DNA of 64,000 nucleotides from JAMCRM01 sp035561075 (GCA_035561075.1 DATMYF010000189.1:1-64000); one strand, 5' to 3'; shown: positions 36,066 through 45,879, counted from the stretch's first letter. The notes: a model not told the origin generated them from the letters alone. Made by a program: numbers and translations.

Positions 36066-37292
36066 TCAGTCCGGAATCGGGGGCAAGCCGCGCTTCCGGT
36101 CACTCGAATCGTAGAACGCACCTTCGAAGAACAAGTTCGTCGGTTTAATTCCCAGGATGGTCAAAGCTCGCACGAGTTGCTCTCCGGGCGGTGAGACAAG
36201 GAGCACTGCCGGTTTTCGATCCAACAGTTGGGTTTGAGCGACAAGGAATTCCGGCAAGGTAGCCAGTTCTGCCGTTTGGACCTCGGGGGGAATACCGTTT
36301 TGGTCTGTTAGGCCGGCAAGCGTCTCGGATGTTCCCGCCAGGATGGATAGCTTTCCAGAAATCCTGGCCGCGGTGACTGCGCGCCGGATACTGCTCAGAA
36401 GGACCTCTTGCCTTTCGGAGAACTCCCCCCAAAGATGCCGCTCGCAATTGCGGCACGCGGGGTATGCGTCCAGTTCGTTGCTCATATGGGCCTCAACAAA
36501 GCGGTGGTAGGCCTCGGAGTCGAAGATCTGCGCTATCGTCTGCTCCCGGAGATTGCCGAAAACGATATCATCATCGAACATAAGGCAGCACGGGATAACA
36601 TTCAGATTCCAGCTCACCTGGAGCGTTTTTCGCATGACTCCCCAGACGGCGGAACATGGCAGCTCCGTCTGAACGCCGAAGTAGGTTCTCCCTCGGCCGA
36701 AATTGTGCAGTGATGGCTTGAGATATGGAACCTGTACGGTTTCAAGCCAGGCCTCAAACGCCAGCCGTGCCGTTTCATTTTCGCTGCAGCCGCCAGTCGG
36801 CGCGAACCCGCCCTGTGCTTCCATTCGCACGCTCAATGACAAATCGGCGTATTCGCTCCGAAGCTTCACGAGGTTCTCCAGGTTTTCCATCGCAAGCTCG
36901 TAACGGTCCACGCCGTGAAGGGCGCGGTAGGCGTTCCGGGTGTACCCAAGGAAACTCACCTGAATAGAGTGCAGACCGGCGGCGAGAAGATGTCGTAAGG
37001 CGTCCTTCCGCATTCTCACCCCAAGAGTCGTGATGATGCCCGGTGAACACCGCGGCCATGCCTGCCGCAGCCGGAGCACCTTCCCGAGCAAATCGGGATC
37101 CAGGAGGGCCTCTCCGAATCCATGGAGATGAACGTCGCCACAAAAAGGCCCGACTCGTTCGATAATGATGTCAAAATCCTCTACGGACATCCGCCCGAGC
37201 GCGCGGCGCATCGAGTCGCGCGGGCACATCCAGCAGCGATAACCACACCGGTTTGTGAGTTCCAGGTGAATAGCGGTGTGCTTGAGGGTCAT
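36066..37292 (-). CDS. Radical SAM protein with SPASM-like C-terminal cysteines
   Basis: The 408-residue protein carries the radical SAM CxxxCxxC motif at the N-terminus (NRCGYRCWMCPRDS, residues 15-28). It is followed by DVHLHGFGEALLDPDL, a GGE-like SAM-binding segment. Later cysteines in VIPCCLMFDDD and YPACRNCERHLW suggest an auxiliary cluster of the SPASM/Twitch type. The last 100 residues are not recognised. Radical SAM proteins in polysaccharide loci include sugar epimerases and dehydratases as well as peptide-modifying enzymes. No precursor peptide gene was seen next to it. It is upstream of wzm by 170 bp on the same strand. Confidence 0.85.
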   Translation of the reverse strand: MTLKHTAIHLELTNRCGYRCWMCPRDSMRRALGRMSVEDFDIIIERVGPFCGDVHLHGFGEALLDPDLLGKVLRLRQAWPRCSPGIITTLGVRMRKDALRHLLAAGLHSIQVSFLGYTRNAYRALHGVDRYELAMENLENLVKLRSEYADLSLSVRMEAQGGFAPTGGCSENETARLAFEAWLETVQVPYLKPSLHNFGRGRTYFGVQTELPCSAVWGVMRKTLQVSWNLNVIPCCLMFDDDIVFGNLREQTIAQIFDSEAYHRFVEAHMSNELDAYPACRNCERHLWGEFSERQEVLLSSIRRAVTAARISGKLSILAGTSETLAGLTDQNGIPPEVQTAELATLPEFLVAQTQLLDRKPAVLLVSPPGEQLVRALTILGIKPTNLFFEGAFYDSSDRKRGLPPIPD

Positions 37293-37387
37293 AGGGGAAG
37301 CACGAACGTATCACGCGTCCCCTCCTATATCAAGGCCTGATAACGGGTCGGCGGCTCTAACAAAAAGGCGTTAGGGAATCAGCCATA

Positions 37388-40300
37388 ATGAACTCTATGG
37401 AATCTCTAGACCGAAACCTGTTGGCGCGATATCGAGTGGTCTGCAAGCTCGCTCGCGGCAAGCGCGTTCTGAATTTGCGGACGCGGTGCGGCCTCGGTCC
37501 CGCGATGCTCGCGGAGGCGGGTAATCAGGTCGTCACGGAGGATTACGAGGATCTGAAAGGTGGCGGGGACGCTCGCGGCCGACCCGAATCGCAGAGCGGC
37601 GGTTACGACCTGGTTTTGGCGCTTGACGGTTTTGGCTCGGGGGTTTCGCCGGCCACGGTTCTGAACACACTGCGGGAACGCTTGACGGACGAAGGGGTGT
37701 TCGTAGTGGGCGCCCGCCTGGCGCCCTCGACGGGCCGAATCGAAGGCGACCCGGCCGAAGTCGCTTATCGTTTCGAATCGCTCGCACACCTTCTTCAACA
37801 ATACTTTCGGGTAGTCACGCATGCGTTTCAGCACGGGGAGGAATTTCGGACAGCTTGGAACGCATATTCCGATCAGGCGGTGTTCTTCTGTTGGGTGCTC
37901 AAGCCCATAGCGCTGCCGGAAATAGAAGACTGGCTACAAACGATCGATGCCGTTTTCGGCGCCACCGCTCAGGGAATGGTTCCGTTCTCGTTGGATTATC
38001 TACAGGCTTATTGTTCCGATCTGAGTGCATCCGGTCCTGGGGGCCTGGCGTCCAGCCAGGCCGCCGCTGGCAGGGTGTTGTTTTACGTACAGCCGCTGGC
38101 TTTATACAACGATCCGCTGCAGTATCAGACCTTTTTCGAGCGCTCGTCCCTGCTTGCCAGGCAGTATCGCCAATTGGGCTGGCAGGCATACGTATCTACA
38201 ACATACGAACTGAAACAGCGCTATAGCTCCGACTATACACTCTGTCCGGAGGATTTCCGCCGCCCACGTATTACCAGGGAGTGGCGCGCGAGCTACAAGA
38301 AAACGCTGATGTCCGAGCCGGACGCGGGTGATCCGGAAACCGCATACTGGATCGATTACGTGCGGTTCCTACTGGACCGAGTCAAGCCGGACGTGATTTT
38401 CTTGTGGAACAAGAATGTCATTGTAGATCGCGTGGCGAAAGAGCGAGGCGTGCTCGTCATCCACAACGAGGTCGCCCTGGACCGCAATCCGCGGCCGCCC
38501 AGTTATTTCTTTGACCCATTCGGTATTAACGCCGAATCCGCGATGCCGGCCTTGTGGCGTGGTTACTTTCAGACCGAACCACTGCACTCCGCCTGTGCCG
38601 ATCTGGTCGAGCATTACCGCCGTACCTATATCAACGCTGACGCGTCGCAGTTTTCGCGGATTGAGACGCTGGCTATGCTGAGGCTGGCTCCCGAAAAGAA
38701 GACTGTCCTAATCCCTCTCCAGGTTGAAAACGACTCGAATATTCTGGGGAATTCGCCATTTGAATCGATGGCCGAGTTCTGCACTGCAGTGCTGAACCAG
38801 TTAGGAGAGGGGGAATTCAATGTCATCGTCAAGCCGCATCCGGCGGATCCGGCTCCGCTGGCGATTCCGGATGCGGTGCGACTGCGCGCGCGGGTGCTCG
38901 GTGAAGGATGGGCGATGAGCACGCTGCTGAGGACGTGCGATTACGTGTTCACCATCAGCTCAACCGCGGGTTACGAAGCCTTGCAGGCCGGCAAACATGT
39001 GGTAACGTTCGGTAACTCGCCGTATTCTGGGCTGGGCTTTACGGTGGACGTTCCCCGAGGCGAGTCGATCGGCAACTTCGTTTCCCGCTGCGAAGAAGTA
39101 AAGTCCGCATCGGCCGGAAAGCTGGATGCGTTGAGCTTTCTGGCATCTCTGTTTTACCCCGTTTCGGAGATGACGATGTGGACCGCCAAGCGCCAGGTTG
39201 AAATGGTCCGTCGTTGGATTCGGCTGAAGCGCGAGGGTGCCGACGTCTTTGCGTACTGGAATCTGGCGGCTCCCGATTCTGTCGATTGGGAGCGATTTGC
39301 AGTGGAGAAGCGCAAAGAGTGCGTGGATCATAACGCGCAACGCCTGCTCGTGGGTGGCGGTAGTTGCGCGTGCAGCAGTGACACGGCCCAAGCCCGGCGC
39401 CGCTTTGAACAGGCCCTGATCGCGGAAAAAACGCTGTTTGCGAGCACCGAAGAGCGGCTTGCAGCGAGCCTGCAAGCCGAACGAGATGAACGTCGGAGAG
39501 CGCAGGAAGAACGTGCGGCTCTCCTGGAAGCGCAGCAACAGATGGAGACGGCGCTGGCCGAAGAGCGTAATAGCCGGCACAGCGCCGAAGAGAATGCGCG
39601 ACGGCTCGCAGAGTATCTGGAAGAGGCCCGCGCGGGCAGGCAGGCCGAACGAGAGGGATGTCGGAGAGCGCAGCAAGAACGTGCGGCTCTCCTGGAAGCG
39701 CAGCAACAGATGGAGATGGCGCGCGCCGAAGAGCGCAACGTGATACAAGCGCAGATCGACCGCGCCAACGTTCGCATTTCCCACCTTTGCCATGAGGTGG
39801 ATATGCTCCAAAGCCAACGCCAGAGCCTGGATGCCGAGTTGCGTCAGACGCTGCAGGCCCTTGAGGCTTCCGAGCACCGGGTCCTCGACATGCAGCAGAA
39901 GGTGGCACAGCTCGAAAAAGTCGGCTTATCGGGCGTAAGCAAACGAGCGTTGCACCGGTCGCTCGACGCCATCCAGCCATGGATTCCGGAGTTTGTGCGC
40001 TCATCGGTGCGGCGCTATTATCTAAAGCACTTCTATCTGCGGATCTACCCGGAAAGGCGCCAGGGAATGCCCGCTGATACGCCGCAGCTCGGCATGGCCC
40101 TGCGCGCGCGGGAGACGTCTCAGGCCGCGCACTCCGGCTACGCGCCTTTCCTGGCGTTCAAGAAACAGCTCTGCAAAGAACTGCCGATGGATTTCGAGGG
40201 ACTCTCAAGCCACAGCCACGCCGGCCTGGTATCCGTAGTGCTTCCGGTGTACAACGGGGCGGATTATCTTCACGACGCCATGGCGAGCGTGTTAGCCCAG

Positions 40301-41443
40301 AGCTACCCGCATTTCGAACTCATTGTCGTGGATGACGGATCTACCGACGAAACCCCCGACATTCTCCAGCGCTTCTCGAGCGACCCGCGTGTCCGGATCA
40401 TCCGGCAGGACAACCAGAAGCTGCCGGCCGCATTGAACGCCGGATTTTCCCGGGCGGTGGGAGAGTTTTACACCTGGACGTCCGCCGACAATCTGATGCT
40501 TCCCGATTGCCTGAGGGAACTTGTAGCTTCTCTGCGCGAAAATCCGAATGCCGAGTTCGTCTACGCCGACGAGGAGATTATCGACGAGCAAGGACGTCCT
40601 TGTGAGAACTCCGATTTCTGCCCGGGGTACCAGACTCCGCCGGGTTCCAGCGTAATCCGCTGGCCCAGCGATCCGGGAGAGTTGAATTTTATCCAGAACA
40701 ACTACATCGGGGGGTGCTTTCTCTACCGGGCATGGGCGGCCAAAATCGTTGGCGGCTACTCCGATCGGACCTTCGGATTCGAGGATTACGACTACTGGAT
40801 GCGGATGAATGCCCTCTTCCGGGTCACCCACGCGAGAAGCAGTGCCTTGCTGTACCGATACCGCTTGCATGGTCAATCCCTGAGCGCGCATGACAAGCAA
40901 TTGAGGATCACCGACCGTGTGCGGGATTTCATGGCCCTCGAGGAGGAGCGGCGCGCGAAATACCTGGACGGCTTCGATATCACCCTGGTTGGGGCTCACC
41001 CGTGGTTCAGGGAGATGCGATCGCTTTACACGTGGGCTGGAAATAATGTCTTTGAGTTCGACGGACAGCCACAGAACAGCGCTTACCACTATTCGGTAAC
41101 ACGTGCGTACCGGAAATCCATGGCGGTGTTCGATAGCGGCGCCGCCCGTCCGCTACTGGATTCGTGCCTGGAGATCATGCGGAGCGACGATCGCACCACA
41201 AGAGTACTCCTTCTCGACGAGACCGGCGCTCAATCGTTCCCCGATGAGTTGCTGGGCGGATTCCAGTGGGCGGTAGCGACCGGCCCGGCCTCATGGGAGC
41301 GGTTGCAGGCTGCCATGGAAAGGCAGGCGATCAAAGCGGGTAATCCGCGCGAGATCGCCTATCCATTACTGGCTCTCACGAACCGAGTCGCGGCGGAGGA
41401 GGAATCGAGCCTGCATGTGACGGCGGCGCGGGGATCCCATTGA
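37388..41443 (+). CDS. 1351-residue multidomain protein: methyltransferase-like, capsule-synthase-like, coiled coil, GT2
   Basis: Four segments are visible. Residues about 1-170 resemble a class I methyltransferase, but the SAM loop reads KRVLNLRTRCGLG without the usual acidic or glycine pattern. Residues about 215-650 resemble capsule-synthesis GT-B transferases (VLFYVQPLALYND, NVIVKPHPADP, CDYVFTISSTAGYEALQAGK). Residues about 665-845 are a long Glu/Arg/Ala coiled coil with an internal duplication. Residues about 945-1180 are a GT2 domain (SVVLPVYNGADYLHDAM, LIVVDDGSTDETPDIL, DYDYWMRM). A further 170 residues follow. It is likely a chain-elongating transferase whose coiled coil sets spacing or dimerisation. 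Plus strand, alone among minus-strand genes. Confidence 0.82.
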   Translation: MNSMESLDRNLLARYRVVCKLARGKRVLNLRTRCGLGPAMLAEAGNQVVTEDYEDLKGGGDARGRPESQSGGYDLVLALDGFGSGVSPATVLNTLRERLTDEGVFVVGARLAPSTGRIEGDPAEVAYRFESLAHLLQQYFRVVTHAFQHGEEFRTAWNAYSDQAVFFCWVLKPIALPEIEDWLQTIDAVFGATAQGMVPFSLDYLQAYCSDLSASGPGGLASSQAAAGRVLFYVQPLALYNDPLQYQTFFERSSLLARQYRQLGWQAYVSTTYELKQRYSSDYTLCPEDFRRPRITREWRASYKKTLMSEPDAGDPETAYWIDYVRFLLDRVKPDVIFLWNKNVIVDRVAKERGVLVIHNEVALDRNPRPPSYFFDPFGINAESAMPALWRGYFQTEPLHSACADLVEHYRRTYINADASQFSRIETLAMLRLAPEKKTVLIPLQVENDSNILGNSPFESMAEFCTAVLNQLGEGEFNVIVKPHPADPAPLAIPDAVRLRARVLGEGWAMSTLLRTCDYVFTISSTAGYEALQAGKHVVTFGNSPYSGLGFTVDVPRGESIGNFVSRCEEVKSASAGKLDALSFLASLFYPVSEMTMWTAKRQVEMVRRWIRLKREGADVFAYWNLAAPDSVDWERFAVEKRKECVDHNAQRLLVGGGSCACSSDTAQARRRFEQALIAEKTLFASTEERLAASLQAERDERRRAQEERAALLEAQQQMETALAEERNSRHSAEENARRLAEYLEEARAGRQAEREGCRRAQQERAALLEAQQQMEMARAEERNVIQAQIDRANVRISHLCHEVDMLQSQRQSLDAELRQTLQALEASEHRVLDMQQKVAQLEKVGLSGVSKRALHRSLDAIQPWIPEFVRSSVRRYYLKHFYLRIYPERRQGMPADTPQLGMALRARETSQAAHSGYAPFLAFKKQLCKELPMDFEGLSSHSHAGLVSVVLPVYNGADYLHDAMASVLAQSYPHFELIVVDDGSTDETPDILQRFSSDPRVRIIRQDNQKLPAALNAGFSRAVGEFYTWTSADNLMLPDCLRELVASLRENPNAEFVYADEEIIDEQGRPCENSDFCPGYQTPPGSSVIRWPSDPGELNFIQNNYIGGCFLYRAWAAKIVGGYSDRTFGFEDYDYWMRMNALFRVTHARSSALLYRYRLHGQSLSAHDKQLRITDRVRDFMALEEERRAKYLDGFDITLVGAHPWFREMRSLYTWAGNNVFEFDGQPQNSAYHYSVTRAYRKSMAVFDSGAARPLLDSCLEIMRSDDRTTRVLLLDETGAQSFPDELLGGFQWAVATGPASWERLQAAMERQAIKAGNPREIAYPLLALTNRVAAEEESSLHVTAARGSH
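39494..39716 (+). repeat. Near-identical 55-bp direct duplication inside the coiled-coil coding region
   Basis: The segments 39494-39548 and 39662-39716 differ at one base and are 168 bp apart, exactly 56 codons. They encode the coiled-coil stretch RRAQEERAALLEAQQQME and its copy. Such close identity implies recent duplication or ongoing gene conversion, which would change coiled-coil length. Confidence 0.85.
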
Positions 41444-41458
41444 GACTCTTGTGGGCCA

Positions 41459-42280
41459 CTAAGGTTTCTTTTCGCCCCATATCACGATGTTCCAGGCGAC
41501 CCACCGTACCAACGGGATGCGGGTCAACACCGAGTCGACAACGCGGAGTGGCATCCACCAGCGCAATGTCTCCGGCGTTTCGAGCAGAATGCGTTTCCAG
41601 TAACGATCCTGGTTGGGATGGACCCGGTCCACAAAATAGTATTTCGCGAAGAGCGATAAGCTAGTGAGCCAGAAGGTGCGGCAGCCCACGTTTTGGAAAA
41701 AGCGCTTCGCCAGCTTCAAATCGGCGTACCGCAGCGGGCTCTCGTCAGGAGTGCGCACCTGCGTGGCGAGCTTCCGATAAATCTGAATTGCCGGGTTGTA
41801 TTCGATCGGGTCGATGGAGAAAAAGCGTCCCCCCGGTTTCAGCGCGCGGTTGATCTGCTTGAACAGGGCTGGGCGGTCCTGGACGTGGTGGATCGTGTTG
41901 GCGATGTATACAAAGTCGTAGCTGTTCTCCGCCACATTCAGGGTTTCCCCAGAGGAGACGGTACCTTCGAGCGTTAGACCGTAGTGCCTCCCAAGTTCGA
42001 GCGCGGTGCGTACCATCGCGGGCGACAAGTCCGCCATCGTAACGTCGGCACCCTGCATCGCAAAGTATACGGACGACTCGCCAAGTCCCGCGCCGATGTC
42101 CAGCACGCGTTTTCCCTTGAGCGGGCCCATCCGGCCGAGAATGAACTGGTTCTCCATCGCGGTTGGCGCTTCAAAACACTCACGCACTGCCCGCTTGCTG
42201 AGATCGGCGCTCTCCGCCCACTCGTCGTGGAAGGCGGCCTCCCGTTCCAGCCTCTCCTGATCCAATCGGCGTTCGCTCAC
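41459..42280 (-). CDS. Class I SAM-dependent methyltransferase
   Basis: The 273-residue protein has motif I KRVLDIGAGLGESSVYFAMQ (about residue 55), VTMADLSPAMVRTALEL, YDFVYIANTIHHVQDRPALF and LKPGGRFFSIDPIEYNPAIQ, then a C-terminal part with hydrophobic segments. It is a complete UbiE/Methyltransf_11-type enzyme whose acceptor is unknown; a sugar or lipid carrier is plausible from the locus. The start ATG overlaps the stop of the GT2 gene upstream by 4 bp, so the two are translationally coupled. Confidence 0.88.
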   Translation of the reverse strand: MSERRLDQERLEREAAFHDEWAESADLSKRAVRECFEAPTAMENQFILGRMGPLKGKRVLDIGAGLGESSVYFAMQGADVTMADLSPAMVRTALELGRHYGLTLEGTVSSGETLNVAENSYDFVYIANTIHHVQDRPALFKQINRALKPGGRFFSIDPIEYNPAIQIYRKLATQVRTPDESPLRYADLKLAKRFFQNVGCRTFWLTSLSLFAKYYFVDRVHPNQDRYWKRILLETPETLRWWMPLRVVDSVLTRIPLVRWVAWNIVIWGEKKP

Positions 42281-43377
42281 GGTTTTCCTCGCATGAATTC
42301 GGATCTGAGATGGGCCGCAGCCTCGGAATTCACAGCCGCGGGTCTCGACGACCCACCGTCCACCGCATCACCGCCCACCGCATACGGGACAGCATCCGCA
42401 CGTCGGATTTCGGGGATGTTTGCCGTCATGCCGACCAGATACAGCGGCCTTCCCTTTACTTCCTCAAAGATTCTGGCGACGTACTCTCCCAGTATGCCCA
42501 GGGAGATCATAATAGAGCCCCCTACCAGGCATGTGAGGACGATGCTAGAAGTCCAGCCCGGCACGGTGTAAAGACCAAGTGCGGTCCGAATGAGCGCATA
42601 GCCGCCGTAACACATCCCCATTGCCGTCAGAACAAACCCGAGCGCAAAACTAAAACGCAAGGGCAACGGCGAAAAAGACACGGCTGCGTTCCACGCAAAC
42701 AACAACATCTTCCGAACGGGATACTTGGTTGCACCCGCCGCCCGTGGTGGCCGCACGAACGGCACTGCCACTTGGGGAAATCCCACCCAGGCCACCATAC
42801 CCCGCAGGAAGCGGTGAGTTTCCCGCATACTCCGAAGACCGTCGAGACAGGTTCGCGAGATCAGGCGGAAGTCGCCTACGTCGGCCGGAAGCTCTCGATG
42901 CACCAGGGTTTTCATGAGGCGATAGAACGTCCAAGCGGTCACCCGCTTGAAGCGGCTTTCCCCTTGCCTGCCGGTACGATGCGCATAAACCACGTCATAG
43001 CCCTTCTGGTATTCGCGAACCATATCGTGGATGAGTTCAGGCGGGTCTTGCAGATCGGCATCCATCAGTACCACTGCGTCGCCGCAGGCGTAGTCCAGTC
43101 CGGCGGTTGCGGCCGCCTGATGGCCGAAGTTGCGGGCCAGGGATAGCAATTTGAAACGGCTGTCATGGTGGGCGAGTTCCAGCAACTGTTCAACGCTCGC
43201 GTCGGAACTCCCGTCATTGACGAAAATCACTTCGACAGGTAGGCCAAGTGCATCGAGGCACGTATTCAGGCGTTTGACGAGAAGCGGAATGGTCTCCTGT
43301 TCGTTGTAGATCGGGAGAACGATCGAGAGAAGTCGCGGCGGCTCGCGGGGTATGAGAACGTAGCGGGAGTGGCTCAT
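42277..43377 (-). CDS. Membrane GT2 glycosyltransferase, GtrB/DPM1-like
   Basis: The 366-residue protein has an N-terminal GT2 domain: LSIVLPIYNEQETIPLLV, VIFVNDGSSDASVEQLL, RNFGHQAAATAGLDYA, VLMDADLQDPPELI (DXD motif) and FRLISRTCLDGLRSM. Two transmembrane helices follow (FALGFVLTAMGMCYGGYALI and IVLTCLVGGSIMISLGIL), then EYVARIFEEVKGRPLYLV, typical of GtrB-type synthases that make undecaprenyl-phosphate-sugar. It would supply donor to the polytopic transferases encoded nearby. Coupled to the downstream methyltransferase. Confidence 0.93.
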   Translation of the reverse strand: MSHSRYVLIPREPPRLLSIVLPIYNEQETIPLLVKRLNTCLDALGLPVEVIFVNDGSSDASVEQLLELAHHDSRFKLLSLARNFGHQAAATAGLDYACGDAVVLMDADLQDPPELIHDMVREYQKGYDVVYAHRTGRQGESRFKRVTAWTFYRLMKTLVHRELPADVGDFRLISRTCLDGLRSMRETHRFLRGMVAWVGFPQVAVPFVRPPRAAGATKYPVRKMLLFAWNAAVSFSPLPLRFSFALGFVLTAMGMCYGGYALIRTALGLYTVPGWTSSIVLTCLVGGSIMISLGILGEYVARIFEEVKGRPLYLVGMTANIPEIRRADAVPYAVGGDAVDGGSSRPAAVNSEAAAHLRSEFMRGKP

Positions 43378-43595
43378 AGCGCTTTCGCTAAACGAGTGCT
43401 TTATGGGTGCGCTGCTGCAAGTCTCCCATTATATCCGCCTTACCGCGCTTCGAGCCGGCTGCGTGGTCTTCCTGGGTTGATATACAATAAGCCGTTCACA
43501 AACATTTGTTGTGCAGCAGGCACGGTTCCGTCGATGGGCGCTATCTTCCGGAGCTGAGATGCACTGCCAAGCGGGTTGAAAGATAAACAGTACAG

Positions 43596-45710
43596 ATGAC
43601 GAGCTTTAAAACAATGCCCGGCATGGCGACGGCCCGGAAGACTGACGCGGTGCGACTGACGGTTCCATCCTGGGCCGTGCTGCTGGTCGTGCTCTGCTGT
43701 TTCCTGCCCACCGGGCTGTTTATATACCAGAACGGGCTGTCATCCTTCCGCTGGGACGATAGCGAGTACGTCTACCAGGCACTCGACACCTTCGACCACG
43801 TCGCGGCCTCCGGTTATGTGTCGTGGCCGGCCTTCATAGCTGAAAAGCAGCATTACGGCAAGCCGCCGCTGTACGTGAACACGTTGGCGCTTTTTCTCCA
43901 AATCTTTGGGCGAGAGCGCGCGCCTGTCGCTGCCGCGGCCCTTGCCGTCGCGTCGAGCATGCTGCTGGGCCTGGTGGTGTACGCTCTCGTGCAGGGCGTC
44001 GCCGGTCCTGGACACGCGCTGCTCGCGGTGGTCGGGATTGCCGGGGTTCCTTGTGTGGCTCGGTGGGCGACGGTAGCGTTTCCCGACCTTCAGCTTGCAA
44101 CCATTGTGTTGGCAATTGTTTCGCTCCTGGGCGGCCAGGGCGCTGCTTGGCCGCGCCGGCGCACGCTCGCCCTGGGACTTCTTCTCGGTCTTGGGATGTT
44201 GGCCAAGGCGACACTTCCACTGTTCGTCGGGCTCCCCCTACTTTACTGGCTCTGGCAGGGCACGTCGGAGGTTCCGGACCGCGCGAGGCGGTTCCGAATC
44301 CTGTTCTCCGCCTGCGGGATCGGCGCGGTGCTCGCTTCAATTTGGTATATCCCGAACGGCCGTGAAGCGGTGCTCTATGCGCGCAGTTCCTACGGATTCA
44401 CGCTGGCGCCTGACACGAGCCTCGCCGCCCGGCTGGGGGGGTGGGCCACGGTACTTTTCACCCAGGGCCTCGGCTACGTGCTGGCAATGGTGTTCATCTT
44501 CGGCCTCCTGGCAGTCGTACTCGCGAAGCGCACTCCCGGACCACCACCCGGGCCTGCTAATGGCTTGCTGGTCCGATTGATGCTTCTCGGAGCTATTCCG
44601 GCTGTGGCGGTAGCCCTGACTAGCCCCATTCCGCCGAATACGCGGCATCTGCTGCCCACCCTCCTCCTCTTCGCCATGGCCTTATTGCTGGTGCTGTTTC
44701 GGAACATCCGGTCGAGCAGGTTTGAGGGGCCGGTATTTGCAGCCGTTGCTTTCTGTTTCGCTGGGCAGTGGATGCTGACGGCGGCTTCCGAAGTGCCGTC
44801 TCTCGCGGGTGCGCTGCGAGAATCCGCAGCCGCGCCGCATTTGGCACGCTTCGCGCCTACGCTTGTAGACGTCCAGGCCGTATCCTGGGACTTGGTCGAT
44901 GCCGTTGTGAGCCATGTCGAGGGGGGCGGCGATATTCCGCCGCTCTGGTATCTGTCCGGCAACGACATCTACCTGAACGTTCCGCGTCTGCAGCTTGCCG
45001 CGAAGGTCGGCCGCTTACCTGTTAGGTTCGAGTACACGGGCTATTTTTCCTGGTCTGCCGAGGAGCGCGAGGCGGCACTCAAGCGAGCCCAGTTGGCCCC
45101 TTCGATCATTGTTGTGCTCGAGCGTCCCTGGAATCACCTTGATTCTGATACGGCTTATCTGAACCGGTATGCCGGCCATGTCCGCCAATTTGTGGACGAT
45201 CCGGCGTCCGGTTTTCGCAAGTTGAGCACGGAGACCCGGTCCGGCTACTCCCTAATCTTCTACTCCAATGCGAGCCCAACGACCCAGAGCGTGACCGCGT
45301 TGCCGCCCGTTTACGCGAATTTCGGCGGCAAAGTCTTGCTGACGGGGGCCGGTGTGAGCGACGGCAAACTGATGTTGCGGCTCAAATTGAAAACGCCGGT
45401 CAGTGTGAATTACAAACTTCTCCTGCACGGACGCACGCGCGACTCTTCCAACGTGGAGGTGCCTCGTGTCTGGGACCAATATCTTAATCCGCCTCTCTCC
45501 ACATGGCAGGTAGGCGAGAGCCGCGTTGTTACGTTTACGCTTCCCGCCGAGTATGGGAAACAGCCGCACGCCCTTGATGTTGGTTTCTTCGACGAATCCG
45601 ACGCGGCGCATAGCTGGCCACCTCTTAAGCTAACGACTGGCGAGTCTGTGTTCACTCTGCCGCCGGAAACCGTGCCGGCCGGAACGGCGGCTTCCCCAGC
45701 AGGCCGATGA
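43596..45710 (+). CDS. Polytopic GT39/ArnT-like glycosyltransferase with C-terminal extra domain
   Basis: The 704-residue protein has about ten transmembrane helices in residues 25-420. The first periplasmic loop holds FRWDDSEYVYQALDTFDHVA, whose acidic pair matches the Asp-Glu catalytic region of protein-mannosyltransferase/ArnT-type enzymes. KQHYGKPPLYVNTLALFLQI follows. Such enzymes use polyprenyl-phosphate sugars outside the membrane. Residues 571-704 form a soluble domain homologous to the C-terminus of the methyltransferase at 31225-32355. The start at 43596 is the first ATG of the frame. It heads a plus-strand series with the GT2-GtrA and second polytopic genes. Confidence 0.85.
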   Translation: MTSFKTMPGMATARKTDAVRLTVPSWAVLLVVLCCFLPTGLFIYQNGLSSFRWDDSEYVYQALDTFDHVAASGYVSWPAFIAEKQHYGKPPLYVNTLALFLQIFGRERAPVAAAALAVASSMLLGLVVYALVQGVAGPGHALLAVVGIAGVPCVARWATVAFPDLQLATIVLAIVSLLGGQGAAWPRRRTLALGLLLGLGMLAKATLPLFVGLPLLYWLWQGTSEVPDRARRFRILFSACGIGAVLASIWYIPNGREAVLYARSSYGFTLAPDTSLAARLGGWATVLFTQGLGYVLAMVFIFGLLAVVLAKRTPGPPPGPANGLLVRLMLLGAIPAVAVALTSPIPPNTRHLLPTLLLFAMALLLVLFRNIRSSRFEGPVFAAVAFCFAGQWMLTAASEVPSLAGALRESAAAPHLARFAPTLVDVQAVSWDLVDAVVSHVEGGGDIPPLWYLSGNDIYLNVPRLQLAAKVGRLPVRFEYTGYFSWSAEEREAALKRAQLAPSIIVVLERPWNHLDSDTAYLNRYAGHVRQFVDDPASGFRKLSTETRSGYSLIFYSNASPTTQSVTALPPVYANFGGKVLLTGAGVSDGKLMLRLKLKTPVSVNYKLLLHGRTRDSSNVEVPRVWDQYLNPPLSTWQVGESRVVTFTLPAEYGKQPHALDVGFFDESDAAHSWPPLKLTTGESVFTLPPETVPAGTAASPAGR

Positions 45711-45879
45711 TTGTGAGACTGCGCGCTGATAGTTGGCCGGCTCCTCTTCCTAGGGCCTGTTCGCCCCTCCTTCTGAGGAATCGGGTGATCCAGTGCGAGC
45801 CAACCGGCAAATGTCGTCGATCGAATGGGCGCCACCGCGCGCGCAGCCGTTCAGCAGAAATAGGCCGGGGCACCACCGC

